The position numbers and the translations under genes are program-made. Of a stretch of DNA of 38,923 nt, positions 25,266-37,374 are shown in pieces. The notes beneath the pieces are model-generated. The model was not told the DNA's origin and ran no database searches. It worked only from the letters and a program-made list of their open reading frames with translations. The stretch is from Streptomyces sp. NP-1717. GTDB taxonomy: Bacteria > Actinomycetota > Actinomycetes > Streptomycetales > Streptomycetaceae. Every line of letters begins with the position of its first letter. The first letter of the stretch is position 1. Location: contig NZ_JAAPBF010000046.1 in assembly GCF_022695985.1 (NCBI RefSeq), positions 1 to 38,923 on the forward strand, given 5' to 3'.

Positions 25266-25871
25266 CGGTGTCCTCCCTTCCGCGCGGTGGTGGATACGGC
25301 TCCCGCCCGCTCGGGACCAGGATGCCGACGGGGAGGGGCCACCGCGCCTGCTCGGGCTGACCGGACCGGGCCCGGCACGAGACCACTGGTCGGTCTGACG
25401 GACCATCTGGTGTCGGGGGCGGCGGGCTCCGTGTAACCGTATGCAGGGGGCCGCGGTCCCGGTGTGCGGGCGACAACCCTCACCCGGGTCCCGGGACTTT
25501 CCCCGAGGGGCCGAGGGGCCCGCCGGCCCAGGCGTGCGGATACACCAACTTCCCTGCGCATTGAGCCACTTGGTCCCGACTCCGGGACGGGGAACCCGGA
25601 CTTCGGTCGGCCCGTACCGAGCCCGTACCGAGCCCGGCCCGCACCGAGCCCGGCCCGTACCGAGCCCGGCCCGCCTTCCCGTTGAGCTTGTCGGTCAACG
25701 TTTCCGCTCCGTACGCCCGTGGGCCGAGCGGCAGGTGGAGGCTGGTGAGCACTTGCCGGGCGAGCCTCGCGTGGGCGCCGAGCCGCTTCGTGGGCATCGG
25801 TCCGGCTCCGCAGCCGACGTCCGACGCGGCCGGATCACGGCGGTCGGCGCCGCACGACGCCGGTCCGGCCG
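25266..25871. other. 606 bp without a supported gene, with a tandem repeat
   Basis: No gene is recognised on either strand. It contains the short tandem repeat annotated separately. Near the LacI stop, the block GGCCGGA...TCCGGCC (about 25828-25872) may form that gene's terminator. Confidence 0.4.
25611..25675. repeat. short GC-rich tandem repeat
   Basis: Two units of CCCGTACCGAG (11 bp) followed by two of CCCGGCCCGYACCGAG (16 bp) and a partial third. Slippage-type repeat in non-coding DNA. Confidence 0.75.
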
Positions 25872-26864
25872 TCAGGTCGATTCGCGCACCACGAGCTCGT
25901 TCGGCATGATCACCGGCCCCGTGGATTCTCCGTCGATCAGGCCGAGGAGCAGGTGGACGGCCGCCGTCGCCTGGTCGGCCATCGGGCTGCGTACCGAGGT
26001 CAGGGCGGGACTGGTGTAGGACGCGGCCTCGATGTCGTCGAAGCCGACGACCGCCACGTCGTCGGGGACACGCCGGCCCGCTTGCCCGAGGGTGCGCAGG
26101 GCGCCGATCGCCATCAGGTCGTTGGCCGCGAAGACCGCGTCGAGACCGGGATCGTCCTCCAGGAGCTGTCGCATGCCCTCGGCGCCCGAGGCGCGGGTGA
26201 AGTCGCCCAGCGCCACGATGGAGCGACGGCCGGTGTCACGCAGCGTCTGACGGTAGCCCTCAAGACGCTCACGTGACTCGTGCAGTTCGAGTGGCCCGGT
26301 GATGGTGGCGATCCGGCGCCGGCCGCGTTCCAGGAGGTGACGCACCGCCAGTGCCGCTCCACCGGCGTTGTCCAGCGCCACGTACGGGACGTCCTGCGCG
26401 GAGGTGCGGTTGAAGGACACGACCGGCAGGCCCTGCCGCGCCAGTGCGGACGGCAGCGGGTCCGTTCCGTGCAGGGCGACCAGGAGCACACCGTCCACGT
26501 GGCCGCCCGCGATGTACTCCACCACGCGGGTCCGGCTCTGGTCCGATTCCGCGAGCATGAGCACGAGCCGTTTTCCCGCCGACTCCAGCTCCCTGCTGAC
26601 GGCGCGGACCACGGCGGAGAACAGGGGGTCATCGGAGACAACCCCCTGCGGCGGGTCGGAGACCACCACGGCGAGCGTGTCCGTGCGGCGGGTGACGAGA
26701 TTGCGGGCCGCCCCGTTGGGCACGTAACCCAGTTCCTCCACGGCGCGCAGGACGACGTCGCGGATCTGCGGGGCGACCGTCGCCTCTCCGTTGATGACAC
26801 GGGAGACGCTCGACTTGGACACGCCCGCGCGGGCGGCGACCACTTCGAGGGTGGGGCGTTTCAT
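25872..26864 (-). CDS. LacI-family transcriptional regulator
   Basis: A 330-residue sugar-responsive repressor. The DNA-binding head is clear: TLEVVAARAGVSKSSVSRVI (5-24), then NGEATVAPQIRDVVLRAVEE and LGYVPNGAARNLVTRR (hinge region). A periplasmic-binding-protein-like effector domain follows (LAVVVSDPP, GGHVDGVLLVAL, VSFNRT, VFAANDLMAIGALRTLGQAG). Ligand is unknown. It is divergent from the secreted GH16 glucanase gene, whose promoter carries a CebR-type operator, so control of the glucanase by this protein, by CebR or by both is plausible. Confidence 0.93.
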   Translation of the reverse strand: MKRPTLEVVAARAGVSKSSVSRVINGEATVAPQIRDVVLRAVEELGYVPNGAARNLVTRRTDTLAVVVSDPPQGVVSDDPLFSAVVRAVSRELESAGKRLVLMLAESDQSRTRVVEYIAGGHVDGVLLVALHGTDPLPSALARQGLPVVSFNRTSAQDVPYVALDNAGGAALAVRHLLERGRRRIATITGPLELHESRERLEGYRQTLRDTGRRSIVALGDFTRASGAEGMRQLLEDDPGLDAVFAANDLMAIGALRTLGQAGRRVPDDVAVVGFDDIEAASYTSPALTSVRSPMADQATAAVHLLLGLIDGESTGPVIMPNELVVREST

Positions 26865-27117
26865 ACCTGTCCGTCCTCCGTACCGGCGCCCGGATCCGTG
26901 CGCTGAGCGGGTTCTCTCATCGGGGCGACCTCCGGCTCCGCGTCATGACGATGTGATCAGCGTATCCGCAGGCCGGGGTCGAACGGCCCCGCTCACAAGT
27001 GCCTGTTCCCCGGCGCCACTTCGGATGGCTCCCGCCGTGCCGAACCACCCGATGAGATACCGCTCCCCGGGCGTGCCATCGACGTAACTCCCCTGTTTTT
27101 TCAAGGTGAAAGAGGTC

Positions 27118-27123
27118 TTGACA
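27118..27123 (+). promoter_or_regulatory. probable -35 box of the glucanase gene
   Basis: TTGACA, the consensus -35 hexamer, lies 71 bp before the start codon. The matching -10 region around 27141-27146 (CATCCT) is poor. The operator begins 31 bp downstream of this box. Confidence 0.4.
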
Positions 27124-27154
27124 GCCCTCTCCAGCCCCTCCATCCTCCCTCTCA

Positions 27155-27166
27155 GGGAGCGCTCCC
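27155..27166. promoter_or_regulatory. CebR/LacI-type operator before the glucanase gene
   Basis: GGGAGCGCTCCC is a perfect 12-bp palindrome, 28-39 bp before the GH16 start. It equals the core of the published CebR cellobiose operator TGGGAGCGCTCCCA, lacking only the outermost base pair. It sits just past the expected transcription start, where a repressor would block. Binding is inferred. Confidence 0.7.
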
Positions 27167-27193
27167 CCACCTCCCCCGCTTGAGGAGTCGCCC

Positions 27194-28918
<1,725 letters not shown>

Positions 28919-28962
28919 CCCCCACTTGTCCGGCCGTTCAGCGCGCGAAGCTCCGGGCCGGC

Positions 28963-28986
28963 CCCGCCCCGTTCCCTCGGGGCGGG
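28963..28986 (+). terminator. hairpin after the glucanase gene
   Basis: CCCGCCCCG and CGGGGCGGG pair perfectly (9 bp) around TTCCCT, 44 bp after the stop. It separates the glucanase from the next secreted-protein gene. Confidence 0.55.
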
Positions 28987-29086
28987 CGTCCCGGAGCGTC
29001 CCGGTCACGCCACTGCCCGGCCGCCGCCCCGACGCCGAGATCGCACCAAGCGAGCCCGCCACCCCCGATGCCCGTGAGGACATGAC

Positions 29087-30457
29087 ATGCGCAGACATCC
29101 CGTTCCTCTCCACACCCTGCTGGCCAACGCCCTGGCGGTCGTGCTGGCCGCCACCCTGAGCCTGACCGTCTCGACCCAGCAGGCGCAGGCCGCTACGGTC
29201 ACCGTCCAGGCCGAGTCCTACGCGGCCCAGTCCGGTGTCGGGCTGGAGGCCACCGCAGACGTCGGAGGAGGGCAGAACGCCGCGTTCCTCGCCGACGGCG
29301 ACTGGCTGCGCTTCGACAACGTCGACCTCGGCGCGGCAGGCCGGCTGACGGTGTCGGCACGGATCGCCTCCGCCGTCGGCTCGGGCACCGTGGAGTTGCG
29401 CACGGCCACCCTGAACGGACCGCTCCTGGCCGTCATACCGGTCTCACCGACCGGCGGCTGGCAGAACTGGGCGACCCGGGCCACCGACGTCACCACCCAC
29501 CCCACCGGTTCCCAGACGGTGTTCGCCGTACTGCGCGGCGCGACACCCGGCGACTTCGTCAACATCAACTGGTTCTCGTTCGTCGGCCAGGGGGACACCG
29601 CGGCGGCCGGATGGGTTCCCGTCGACCAGGCCAAGTGGAACGCCCAGCTGGCCCAGTTCCGTGCGATGACCCCCGCCGCGGTGCCCGCCGGTAACGTCCG
29701 GGTGCCGGAGTTCAACGCCACCTGCGAGTACAGCCACTCCAAGCCGGACGACCCCATCGTCTTCCCGGGACTCGCCGGCGCGTCCCACATGCACAGCTTC
29801 TTCGGCAACAAGAGCACCAACGCGTTCACCACGACCGATTCGCTGCTGGCCAACACGCCGACCACGTGCACGCCCGCCAACGACCTCTCGGCGTACTGGA
29901 TCCCCACCCTCTACGAGAACGACAGGGCCGTCGAGCCCGGGGAGATGATCGTCTACTACGGTTCCCGGCTCGCCGACCCGTCCGTGACCGTGCCCTTCCC
30001 GCAAGGCTTCCGCATGATCGCGGGCAGCGCCGTCACCCAGACGCCCACCCCGGCGGGATCGCCCGGCCAGTTCTGGTGCGCCGGCCCGGGCGGTGAGGTC
30101 GGCCGGAGCGCCGACGGCAACTGGCCGCGGTGCGCCCCGACCGCCAACCTCACCCACCAACTCGTCTTCCCCGACTGCTGGGACGGCAAGAACCTCGACA
30201 GTCCCGACCACAAGTCGCACGTGGCGTTCACGTACGACGGCAAGTGCAGCGGCGCCTACCCCGTCGCCATCCCCAACCTCTCCTTCGTCACCAGCTACCC
30301 GACCAGCGGGAGCAGCGCCGGCTTCAAGCTGGCGTCGGGCATGGCATCGTCCATCCACGGCGACTTCTTCAACGCCTGGGACAACGCCGCTCTGGGACAC
30401 CGGGTGAAGGACTGCATCAACCAGAAGGCCAAGTGCAATTCCGCGGGAACGTTCTGA
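29087..30457 (+). CDS. secreted CBM6-DUF1996 protein
   Basis: 456 residues. The signal peptide MRRHPVPLHTLLANALAVVL ends TQQAQA (30-35). A CBM6-like beta-sandwich follows at about 38-165 (VQAESYAAQSGVGLEATADV; NINWFSF near its end). The DUF1996 domain occupies about 195-450, with SHMHSFFGN (His234 and His236) and FPDCWDGKNLDSPDHKSHVA as its conserved blocks, plus several cysteines suited to disulfides. DUF1996 occurs in fungal and actinobacterial secreted proteins near glucan-active enzymes; its reaction is not established. GAGGA lies six bases before the ATG. It lies in tandem with the glucanase gene, so a joint role in polysaccharide attack is likely. Confidence 0.88.
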   Translation: MRRHPVPLHTLLANALAVVLAATLSLTVSTQQAQAATVTVQAESYAAQSGVGLEATADVGGGQNAAFLADGDWLRFDNVDLGAAGRLTVSARIASAVGSGTVELRTATLNGPLLAVIPVSPTGGWQNWATRATDVTTHPTGSQTVFAVLRGATPGDFVNINWFSFVGQGDTAAAGWVPVDQAKWNAQLAQFRAMTPAAVPAGNVRVPEFNATCEYSHSKPDDPIVFPGLAGASHMHSFFGNKSTNAFTTTDSLLANTPTTCTPANDLSAYWIPTLYENDRAVEPGEMIVYYGSRLADPSVTVPFPQGFRMIAGSAVTQTPTPAGSPGQFWCAGPGGEVGRSADGNWPRCAPTANLTHQLVFPDCWDGKNLDSPDHKSHVAFTYDGKCSGAYPVAIPNLSFVTSYPTSGSSAGFKLASGMASSIHGDFFNAWDNAALGHRVKDCINQKAKCNSAGTF

Positions 30458-30486
30458 CCCTACGGTCGGCACGCGCCATGGTTCTG

Positions 30487-30546
30487 CCGGCCGCCGGCCG
30501 CCGGCCGCCGGCCGCCCGCCGCCCGCCGCCGAAGCTGTGGCGGCGG
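30487..30546 (+). terminator. GC-rich heptamer repeat and hairpin after the DUF1996 gene
   Basis: A run of period-7 units (GGCCGCC) is followed by CCGCCGCC and GGCGGCGG, an 8-bp stem with an 8-nt loop (30523-30546). Probable terminator. Confidence 0.5.
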
Positions 30547-30767
30547 CGGCCGTGAGCGCCTCGCGGTGGGTCTGTGGTCGTCAGATGGTGCCTATCAACG
30601 CGCTGATGAGTCGTAGCGGTGGACTGTCAACGATGCGTGGGATCGCCAAAGGGCTCGGGAGGAGGGGCGCACGTCGACTCCCGTACTTTCCGCCATGAAA
30701 TAACGCCCTTCGATACTGAGTGGTGTCTCGTGCCAGCCCTGTTTCGCCGTCCACTTCGTAGTGGAGG

Positions 30768-31970
30768 TCAGTCGGGCGAAGGCAGCGGGTCACTACGTTG
30801 CGGCTTCCTCACCGAAGTTGTCGGTGCGGGGCTGCGGGATGTGTCCCGCTCGATGATGATCATTGCCGCGTCGTCCGCCAGGCGCCCTCTCGTGTGGTGC
30901 AAGAGCAAGGTGCGCAGCCGTTCCAGCAGTGCTTGGGGGGTGAATTCGTGGAGCTGCGCCAGGTGTGTGGGCAGGTCGAAGAAGTTTCTGGCGGGGTCGC
31001 GGGCCTCCAGTACACCGTCGGTGTACAGCAGCAGCCTGTCGCCGTGTTCGAACGGGTACTTCTCGGCCGGTACGCGGGACGTGCCGAGGAATTCCTCCAG
31101 ACCGAGCGGCGGCGACGGGCTGGCGGTTTCCAGGGGGGTGGTCTCACCTCTGCGGAGCAGCAGCGGTGCGGGGTGGCCGCGGCTGACGAGTTCGACGACG
31201 GGTGCGTCGGTTATCTGGGCGATGACCACCGTGACGAACTCTTCCGCCGGGTCGCGAGGTTCCGTCGTTTCGCCGTGGCTCTGTGCGCGAGTCAGCTCCC
31301 GTCGCAGCGCGGCCTCGCACCGCGTCACTGTGTCGGGCAGTTCGGGTTCGTAGTCGGCCGCCTCGCGGAACGCACCGAGTACGGCGGCGGCCGAGCGCAC
31401 CGCGGGCAGTCCTTTGCCGCGGACATCTCCCACGATGATCCGGATTCCGAAGGGTGTGGCCAGCACCTCGTAGAGGTCACCGCCGATGCGAGCGCCTTCC
31501 TCGGCGGCCAGGTACAGGCCGGCCGCCCGTACACCCCCCAGGCGGGCGGGAACGGGCCGCAGTACCACGTCCTGGGAGACCTGGGCGATCCGACGGGCCT
31601 GCGCAAGCTCCTTCTCCCGGTGTACTCGCGCCGTGCTGGTCGCGAGGCCGGCCACGGACACCACGAGCAGTGCCAGCAGGTTGCTGTAGACCTCCTGGGT
31701 GCCCCAAGCGTGGTTCTGGGTCGCGGTCACGGTGCTCAGCGCCCCCGCCATGAGGACCACGGAACCGGTTCCGGCCGGGCCCATCGTGACCGCGGCCAGC
31801 GCCGGGGCCGGTGAGAGCAGTGGGCCGGTGTACAGGAAGTGGGCAGGAGAAAGCTCGATGCCGAGCACTGCCAGGAGCACCAAGAAGGGCAGGGCCCTCG
31901 CGAGGGCGAACAGGGTCCTGCTGGATCTGATCAGGCTCGTCAGAGATGCCGAGCCATGAAGTGCCCGCAT
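30768..31970 (-). CDS. membrane-bound SpoIIE/PP2C-type serine/threonine phosphatase
   Basis: 400 residues. Three or four membrane helices occupy about 24-112. A short coil (HREKELAQARRIAQVSQDVV) leads to the PP2C-like domain, with metal-binding acids in RIGGDLYEV (Asp165), GDVRGKGL (Asp182), LLLYTDGVLEAR and ADDAAMIII. Such enzymes dephosphorylate anti-anti-sigma factors in streptomycete partner-switching pathways; the target here is unknown and no anti-sigma gene is adjacent. The helices replace the GAF/PAS sensor often found in this family. ATG with GAGAG eight to nine bases upstream. The C-terminal 20 residues are disordered. Confidence 0.9.
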   Translation of the reverse strand: MRALHGSASLTSLIRSSRTLFALARALPFLVLLAVLGIELSPAHFLYTGPLLSPAPALAAVTMGPAGTGSVVLMAGALSTVTATQNHAWGTQEVYSNLLALLVVSVAGLATSTARVHREKELAQARRIAQVSQDVVLRPVPARLGGVRAAGLYLAAEEGARIGGDLYEVLATPFGIRIIVGDVRGKGLPAVRSAAAVLGAFREAADYEPELPDTVTRCEAALRRELTRAQSHGETTEPRDPAEEFVTVVIAQITDAPVVELVSRGHPAPLLLRRGETTPLETASPSPPLGLEEFLGTSRVPAEKYPFEHGDRLLLYTDGVLEARDPARNFFDLPTHLAQLHEFTPQALLERLRTLLLHHTRGRLADDAAMIIIERDTSRSPAPTTSVRKPQRSDPLPSPD

Positions 31971-32178
31971 GCTCCCACTCTCTCACCACAGTGGTGCGGA
32001 CGCCCCGGGCCCAGCCCGAGAATGCCCACTCGGCGCACACCAGCCGTCACGGCGAGTGCGGGCTGGGCGCGCGGCCAACGATTCTCCGCGGTGCTGATGC
32101 CGCGATCTGCCCACTCGGCGACGGCACCGAGTGGAATCGAGACCGTCGGGCGCCCGGCGGAGTTGGCGCGACAGGGGG

Positions 32179-32409
32179 CTGTCCGTCTACGCCGCCACCA
32201 AGGCGGCGCTGGGATCCCTCACCCGCACCGACATGGTGCTGGGCGCCATGGGCGAGGCAGGGGCACAGAAGGTCGCCGACACCACATTGCTCGGCCGTCC
32301 GGCCACCCCGCGGGAAATCGCCGAAGTCATCCACTTCCTCGCCACCGACCGCGCGGCGTACGTCACCGGCGCCACAATCGCCGCCGACGCCGGACGCACA
32401 GCGGTGTAG
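32179..32409 (+). pseudogene. short-chain dehydrogenase remnant with internal deletion
   Basis: LSVYAATKAALGSLTR carries the SDR YxxxK motif. It is joined directly to TDMVLGAMGE, skipping the ~25 residues that normally hold the NAVSPGP-type segment. The rest, LLGRPATPREIAEVIHFLAT then DRAAYVTGATIAADAGRTAV, is the usual C-terminus. The Rossmann N-terminal half is missing. A terminator-like hairpin survives just after the stop. Confidence 0.75.
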
Positions 32410-32416
32410 GAGTGAG

Positions 32417-32462
32417 CCGCGGGAGGGCGGCCAGCGGCACACCGGGCCGGGCCCTCCCGCGG
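32417..32462 (+). terminator. terminator of the lost SDR gene
   Basis: CCGCGGGAGGGC and GCCCTCCCGCGG form a perfect 12-bp stem starting 8 bp after the SDR stop; the 22-nt loop can pair further (GGCC/GGCC). Confidence 0.65.
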
Positions 32463-32476
32463 CGCACGCGGCTGAG

Positions 32477-32492
32477 CGCTTTACGTAAAGCG
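32477..32492. promoter_or_regulatory. orphan 16-bp operator-like palindrome
   Basis: CGCTTTACGTAAAGCG is perfectly symmetrical, with an AT-rich centre unusual for this DNA. This is the form of TetR/GntR/LacI-class operators. The next intact start codon is 360 bp away. Confidence 0.4.
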
Positions 32493-32851
32493 ACGGTTCC
32501 TGAGCCCCGCAGATCGCCGAGCGGTTCCTGACGGGGATGGCGGCCCTCTGCGGATGCGCTGGCCGCGCCGCTGGAGGCAGACTTGAACCAGGGCACGTAT
32601 ACAGGAGCCGGCCAAGCGGGTGACCGCACATTTCGTTGACCCGCTGCTTGTGACGCAGGGCGTTTTCGGCTTCGGGCCTCAGTCCGATCCGCGTCTCTGG
32701 CGGGTGTCCGAACGCGATCGACAGCAGCATCTGTGGAGACTCATTCTCGCGGCTCGGCGCCCGCAACAGGAAGGCTCGTCGCCCCCTGGCGGCGAGTTTC
32801 TCACCATTCGGGGGCGCCTTGCGCGGCGTCCTGTCTGAAGGGAAAGGAACG
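32493..32851. other. 359 bp without a supported gene
   Basis: Open frames are short and unrecognisable. The last bases hold GGAAAGGA, the ribosome site of the DUF427 gene. Confidence 0.4.
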
Positions 32852-33680
32852 ATGGGTCTTTCCTGGCAGCAAGGACCACTCGCGCCGGGAACTGTCGGGC
32901 AGTTCCTGGTCTCCGACCCGCTCCCTGAACGGATGGTGTTCGCCGAGCCGCCGCGCCGCCGTCTGCGGGTCAGGCTCGGGGACATCTGGGTCGCGGACAG
33001 CGAGGATGTCGTTCTCCTCCTCCTCCATGAGCCGGGCCGCTATCCCGTTGCGTATTTTCCGTCGGGCGACATCGCCGCCGACGCTTTGGAGGGGACCGAG
33101 CACACGACGCAGCACCGGGATCTGGGGCCGACCTCGTGGTTCACGGTTCACGCGGGGCCGCAGAGCAAACAGCGGGCCGCGTGGCAGCATATGGATCTTC
33201 CCGGTCACGCGAAGATCCTCGACGAACGCGTCGCCTTCGCCTGGCGGGCGATGGACGCCTGCTTCGAGGAGGACGAGCGGATCGTCGCACCTGGTGGTCC
33301 GCGACGGCGATCGTGTGGTTGTCGGCAGCCGAGGTCCGCCGGTGCTCTACGAGTCCGGGTTCGCCCCTCGTCGGTACGTTCCGCGCCAGGACGTGGACCG
33401 ATCCGCGCTGACACCGGCCGAGGGGCGGACGTTCTGCCCGTACAAAGGCATGGCCAGTTACTACGAAATCGGCAGTGCCCGGCGCGTGGCCTGGTCCTAC
33501 GAGGACGCCTGGGACGAAGTGCGCCGGATCTCGGTAATGGTGTCGTTCGAACCGGACGAGATCCAGGTCGACCTCGACGGCGTACGCCAGAGCCTGGATC
33601 CAGGACAGGGCGTCGTCTCTCACGGGGCCGACCGCAACCTCGACCCCGATGAAGAAGCGGCTCACGGCCGGCCCGCCTGA
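32852..33680 (+). pseudogene. DUF427 double-domain gene with frameshifting deletion
   Basis: The first frame starts MGLSWQQGPLAPGTVGQFLV with a GGAAAGGA ribosome site and carries the first DUF427 domain to AMDACFEEDERIV. Near 33285 the frame must change: from there SSHLVVRDGDRVVVGSRGPP, YVPRQDVDRSALTPAEGRTF and CPYKGMASYYEIG form the second domain, ending at a TGA. About 15 residues that link the halves in relatives are missing, and TCGTCG at the joint suggests a microhomology deletion. The function of DUF427 is not established. As written the gene makes only the first domain plus a nonsense tail. Confidence 0.75.
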
Positions 33681-33716
33681 CCGTCGTACTCGTCGCAGCC
33701 TCCAGGGGAGTGCCCG

Positions 33717-35456
33717 ATGCCTTCTTTGCTGTCGGTGAATGTCGGCATGCCGAAGAACGTGCCCTGGCAGGACCGAACCGTCTACACAGGTGTGTGGAAG
33801 TACCCGGTAGCCGGACCGGTGATGGCCCGCCGTATCAACCTCGACGGGGACGGTCAGGGAGACAGGGCCGGTCATGGCGGCGAACAGCGCGCCGTGCTCG
33901 TCTACCAGATCGACTCCTACGAGCACTGGCAACAGCACTTCGGACGCCACGACTTCGAACACGGCCAGTTCGGGGAGAACCTCACCGTCGACGGTCTGCC
34001 CGACGACGAGGTGTGCGTCGGCGACCGATACCGCATCGGTGAGGCCGAGTTCGAGGTCACCCAGCCCCGGGTCACCTGCTACCGCGTGGGCATGCGTCTC
34101 GGCGAACCCGAGATGGCGGCGCTGCTGGTCTCCCACCACCGCCCCGGCTTCTACATGCGGGTCATCCGCGAGGGGCACGTCCAAGCGGGCGACGAGATCG
34201 TCAAGACGCTGACCGGACCGGGCGCGCTGAGTGTGACGGAGATCGACGCCCTGCTCTACCTGCCGGACAGGGATCCCGAGAAGCTCCGGCTCGCCCTGGA
34301 CATCCCCGCTCTGAGCCTCGGCTGGCAGGGCTCCTTCCATGACCTGCTCAAGAAGGCAGAGGAGAATGCGAACAGCACCGCCCCGGCCACGGAAGCGGCG
34401 TGGGAGGGGTTCCGGGAACTACGGGTGTCCGAGGTGATTCCCGAGAGCGCCGGTGTCTCCTCGATCCGTCTCAAGGCCGCGGACGGATCCCGGCTCCCTC
34501 CCGCCCGCGCCGGCCAGTATCTGACGCTGCGTATCCCCGGAGCCGGGGAACCGGCCCCGGTTCGCAGTTACTCGCTCTCCTCCGCGCCCGGCGCCGACCC
34601 TTACCGGATCAGCGTCAAGCACGAACCCCACGGACTCGCCAGCGGATATCTGACAAGCCGGCTGCACCCGGGGGCCGTACTCGACGCGGCGGCCCCCCGG
34701 GGGGACTTCGTCCTCCAGGAGGACGGCGGGCCGGTCCTGCTCATCTCCGCGGGCATCGGCGTGACCCCGGTACTCGCGATGCTGCACGAGCTCGCGGACA
34801 GCCGCAGCGACCGTGAGGTGTGGTGGATCCACGGCGCCCGCAGCCCTCGGGAACATCCGCTCGCGGCCGAGGCACACGCGCTGATCGCGCAGTTGCCACG
34901 GGCGAGCGAGCACGTTTTCTACAGCGCGGCGACGCCGCACGGGACCGGTGACGAGCACGCCGTCTCCGGGCGTCTGGGCCGGGACGGCCTCGCGGCTCTG
35001 GGTATCCCCGTGGACGCCACCGCCTATGTCTGTGGTCCCACGTCGTTCATGGCCGACATGAAGGACGCCCTCACCGCCTCCGGGCTCGAAGAGACCGCGA
35101 TCCACTACGAGTTGTTCGGCGCTCTCCCCTCCGTCAACCCCGGCCTGACCGGGGAGGCGAGGCCAAAGCCGCACCGGCCGGCCGGCCCCGTCGGGACCGG
35201 TCCGGCGGTGACCTTCGCCCGCAGCGGGGTCTCCACCCCGTTCCGCGACACCGAGCGCACCTTGCTCGAGCTCGCCGAGGCGTGTGACGTACCCGCTCGT
35301 TGGAGCTGCCGCACCGGGGTGTGCCACACGTGTGTCACCAATGTGATGTCCGGTACGGTCGCGTACTCGCCGTCCCCACTCGAAGCGCCGCCGGACGGGC
35401 AGGTGCTGATCTGCTGTTCCCGCCCGACCAGCGCGGAGATCGTCCTCGACATGTAA
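33717..35456 (+). CDS. MOSC-ferredoxin reductase-[2Fe-2S] fusion oxidoreductase
   Basis: 579 residues in three parts. Residues 1-~225 are a YiiM-like MOSC domain with a C-terminal helical segment; Cys121 (QPRVTCYRVGMRLG) would ligate the molybdenum cofactor. About 235-470 is a ferredoxin-NADP reductase-type module: FAD motif RSYSLSS near 282 and nucleotide motif GIGVTPVLAML near 346. The last ~80 residues are a plant-type ferredoxin with Cys531, Cys536, Cys539 and Cys566 or 567 (C-x4-C-x2-C...C). MOSC enzymes such as YcbX, YiiM and mARC reduce N-hydroxylated compounds with electrons from separate partners. Here the whole chain NAD(P)H to FAD to 2Fe-2S to Mo appears on one chain (inference). 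GGGGAG precedes the ATG. Confidence 0.88.
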   Translation: MPSLLSVNVGMPKNVPWQDRTVYTGVWKYPVAGPVMARRINLDGDGQGDRAGHGGEQRAVLVYQIDSYEHWQQHFGRHDFEHGQFGENLTVDGLPDDEVCVGDRYRIGEAEFEVTQPRVTCYRVGMRLGEPEMAALLVSHHRPGFYMRVIREGHVQAGDEIVKTLTGPGALSVTEIDALLYLPDRDPEKLRLALDIPALSLGWQGSFHDLLKKAEENANSTAPATEAAWEGFRELRVSEVIPESAGVSSIRLKAADGSRLPPARAGQYLTLRIPGAGEPAPVRSYSLSSAPGADPYRISVKHEPHGLASGYLTSRLHPGAVLDAAAPRGDFVLQEDGGPVLLISAGIGVTPVLAMLHELADSRSDREVWWIHGARSPREHPLAAEAHALIAQLPRASEHVFYSAATPHGTGDEHAVSGRLGRDGLAALGIPVDATAYVCGPTSFMADMKDALTASGLEETAIHYELFGALPSVNPGLTGEARPKPHRPAGPVGTGPAVTFARSGVSTPFRDTERTLLELAEACDVPARWSCRTGVCHTCVTNVMSGTVAYSPSPLEAPPDGQVLICCSRPTSAEIVLDM

Positions 35457-35684
35457 TGAGGGTGGGGACGTGAGCGGACCAGCGCGGCCGCTCGGCGGGC
35501 CGGGCGGCTCACAGAGTTCGACCGCCCCGGGCCGGGGGCTGGGCCGGGACCCGCTGCCGCCTGTCGGATGAACCCCGACTTGGACCGGAGACAGACCGGA
35601 ACAGCTGGTCAGGAACGGGACAGGTGCGGGAGGAACTGCGAGATACGGCCGAAATCAGGCCCCGTTGTGAGTGGTGGGACCGGG

Positions 35685-35721
35685 AGGTGCCTGACTGGCG
35701 AGAGGACCAGGTCAGGCACCT
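35685..35721. terminator. bidirectional hairpin between convergent genes
   Basis: AGGTGCCTGAC and GTCAGGCACCT pair perfectly (11 bp) around a 15-nt loop. It lies 13 bp after the aldehyde dehydrogenase stop on the minus strand, followed on that side by GAAGAAGG. It can also serve the fusion gene 229 bp to its left. Confidence 0.65.
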
Positions 35722-35733
35722 TCTTCGGAGGCC

Positions 35734-37257
<1,524 letters not shown>

Positions 37258-37374
37258 CTCTGTGGCCTCCCGGTGAGGGTGCCGCCCGCCTTTGGACGGC
37301 GCTCCCCGCGAGGCTAGGAGCGCTGACGTTGCGACCAGGTTGCGCGCCTGCCCGCAGCCCCAACGCCCCGCCGC

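Noticed and set aside
25441..25797. Open frames across the tandem repeat region
   Set aside because: The coding look comes from the GC-rich repeat; no start with ribosome site and no family sequence.
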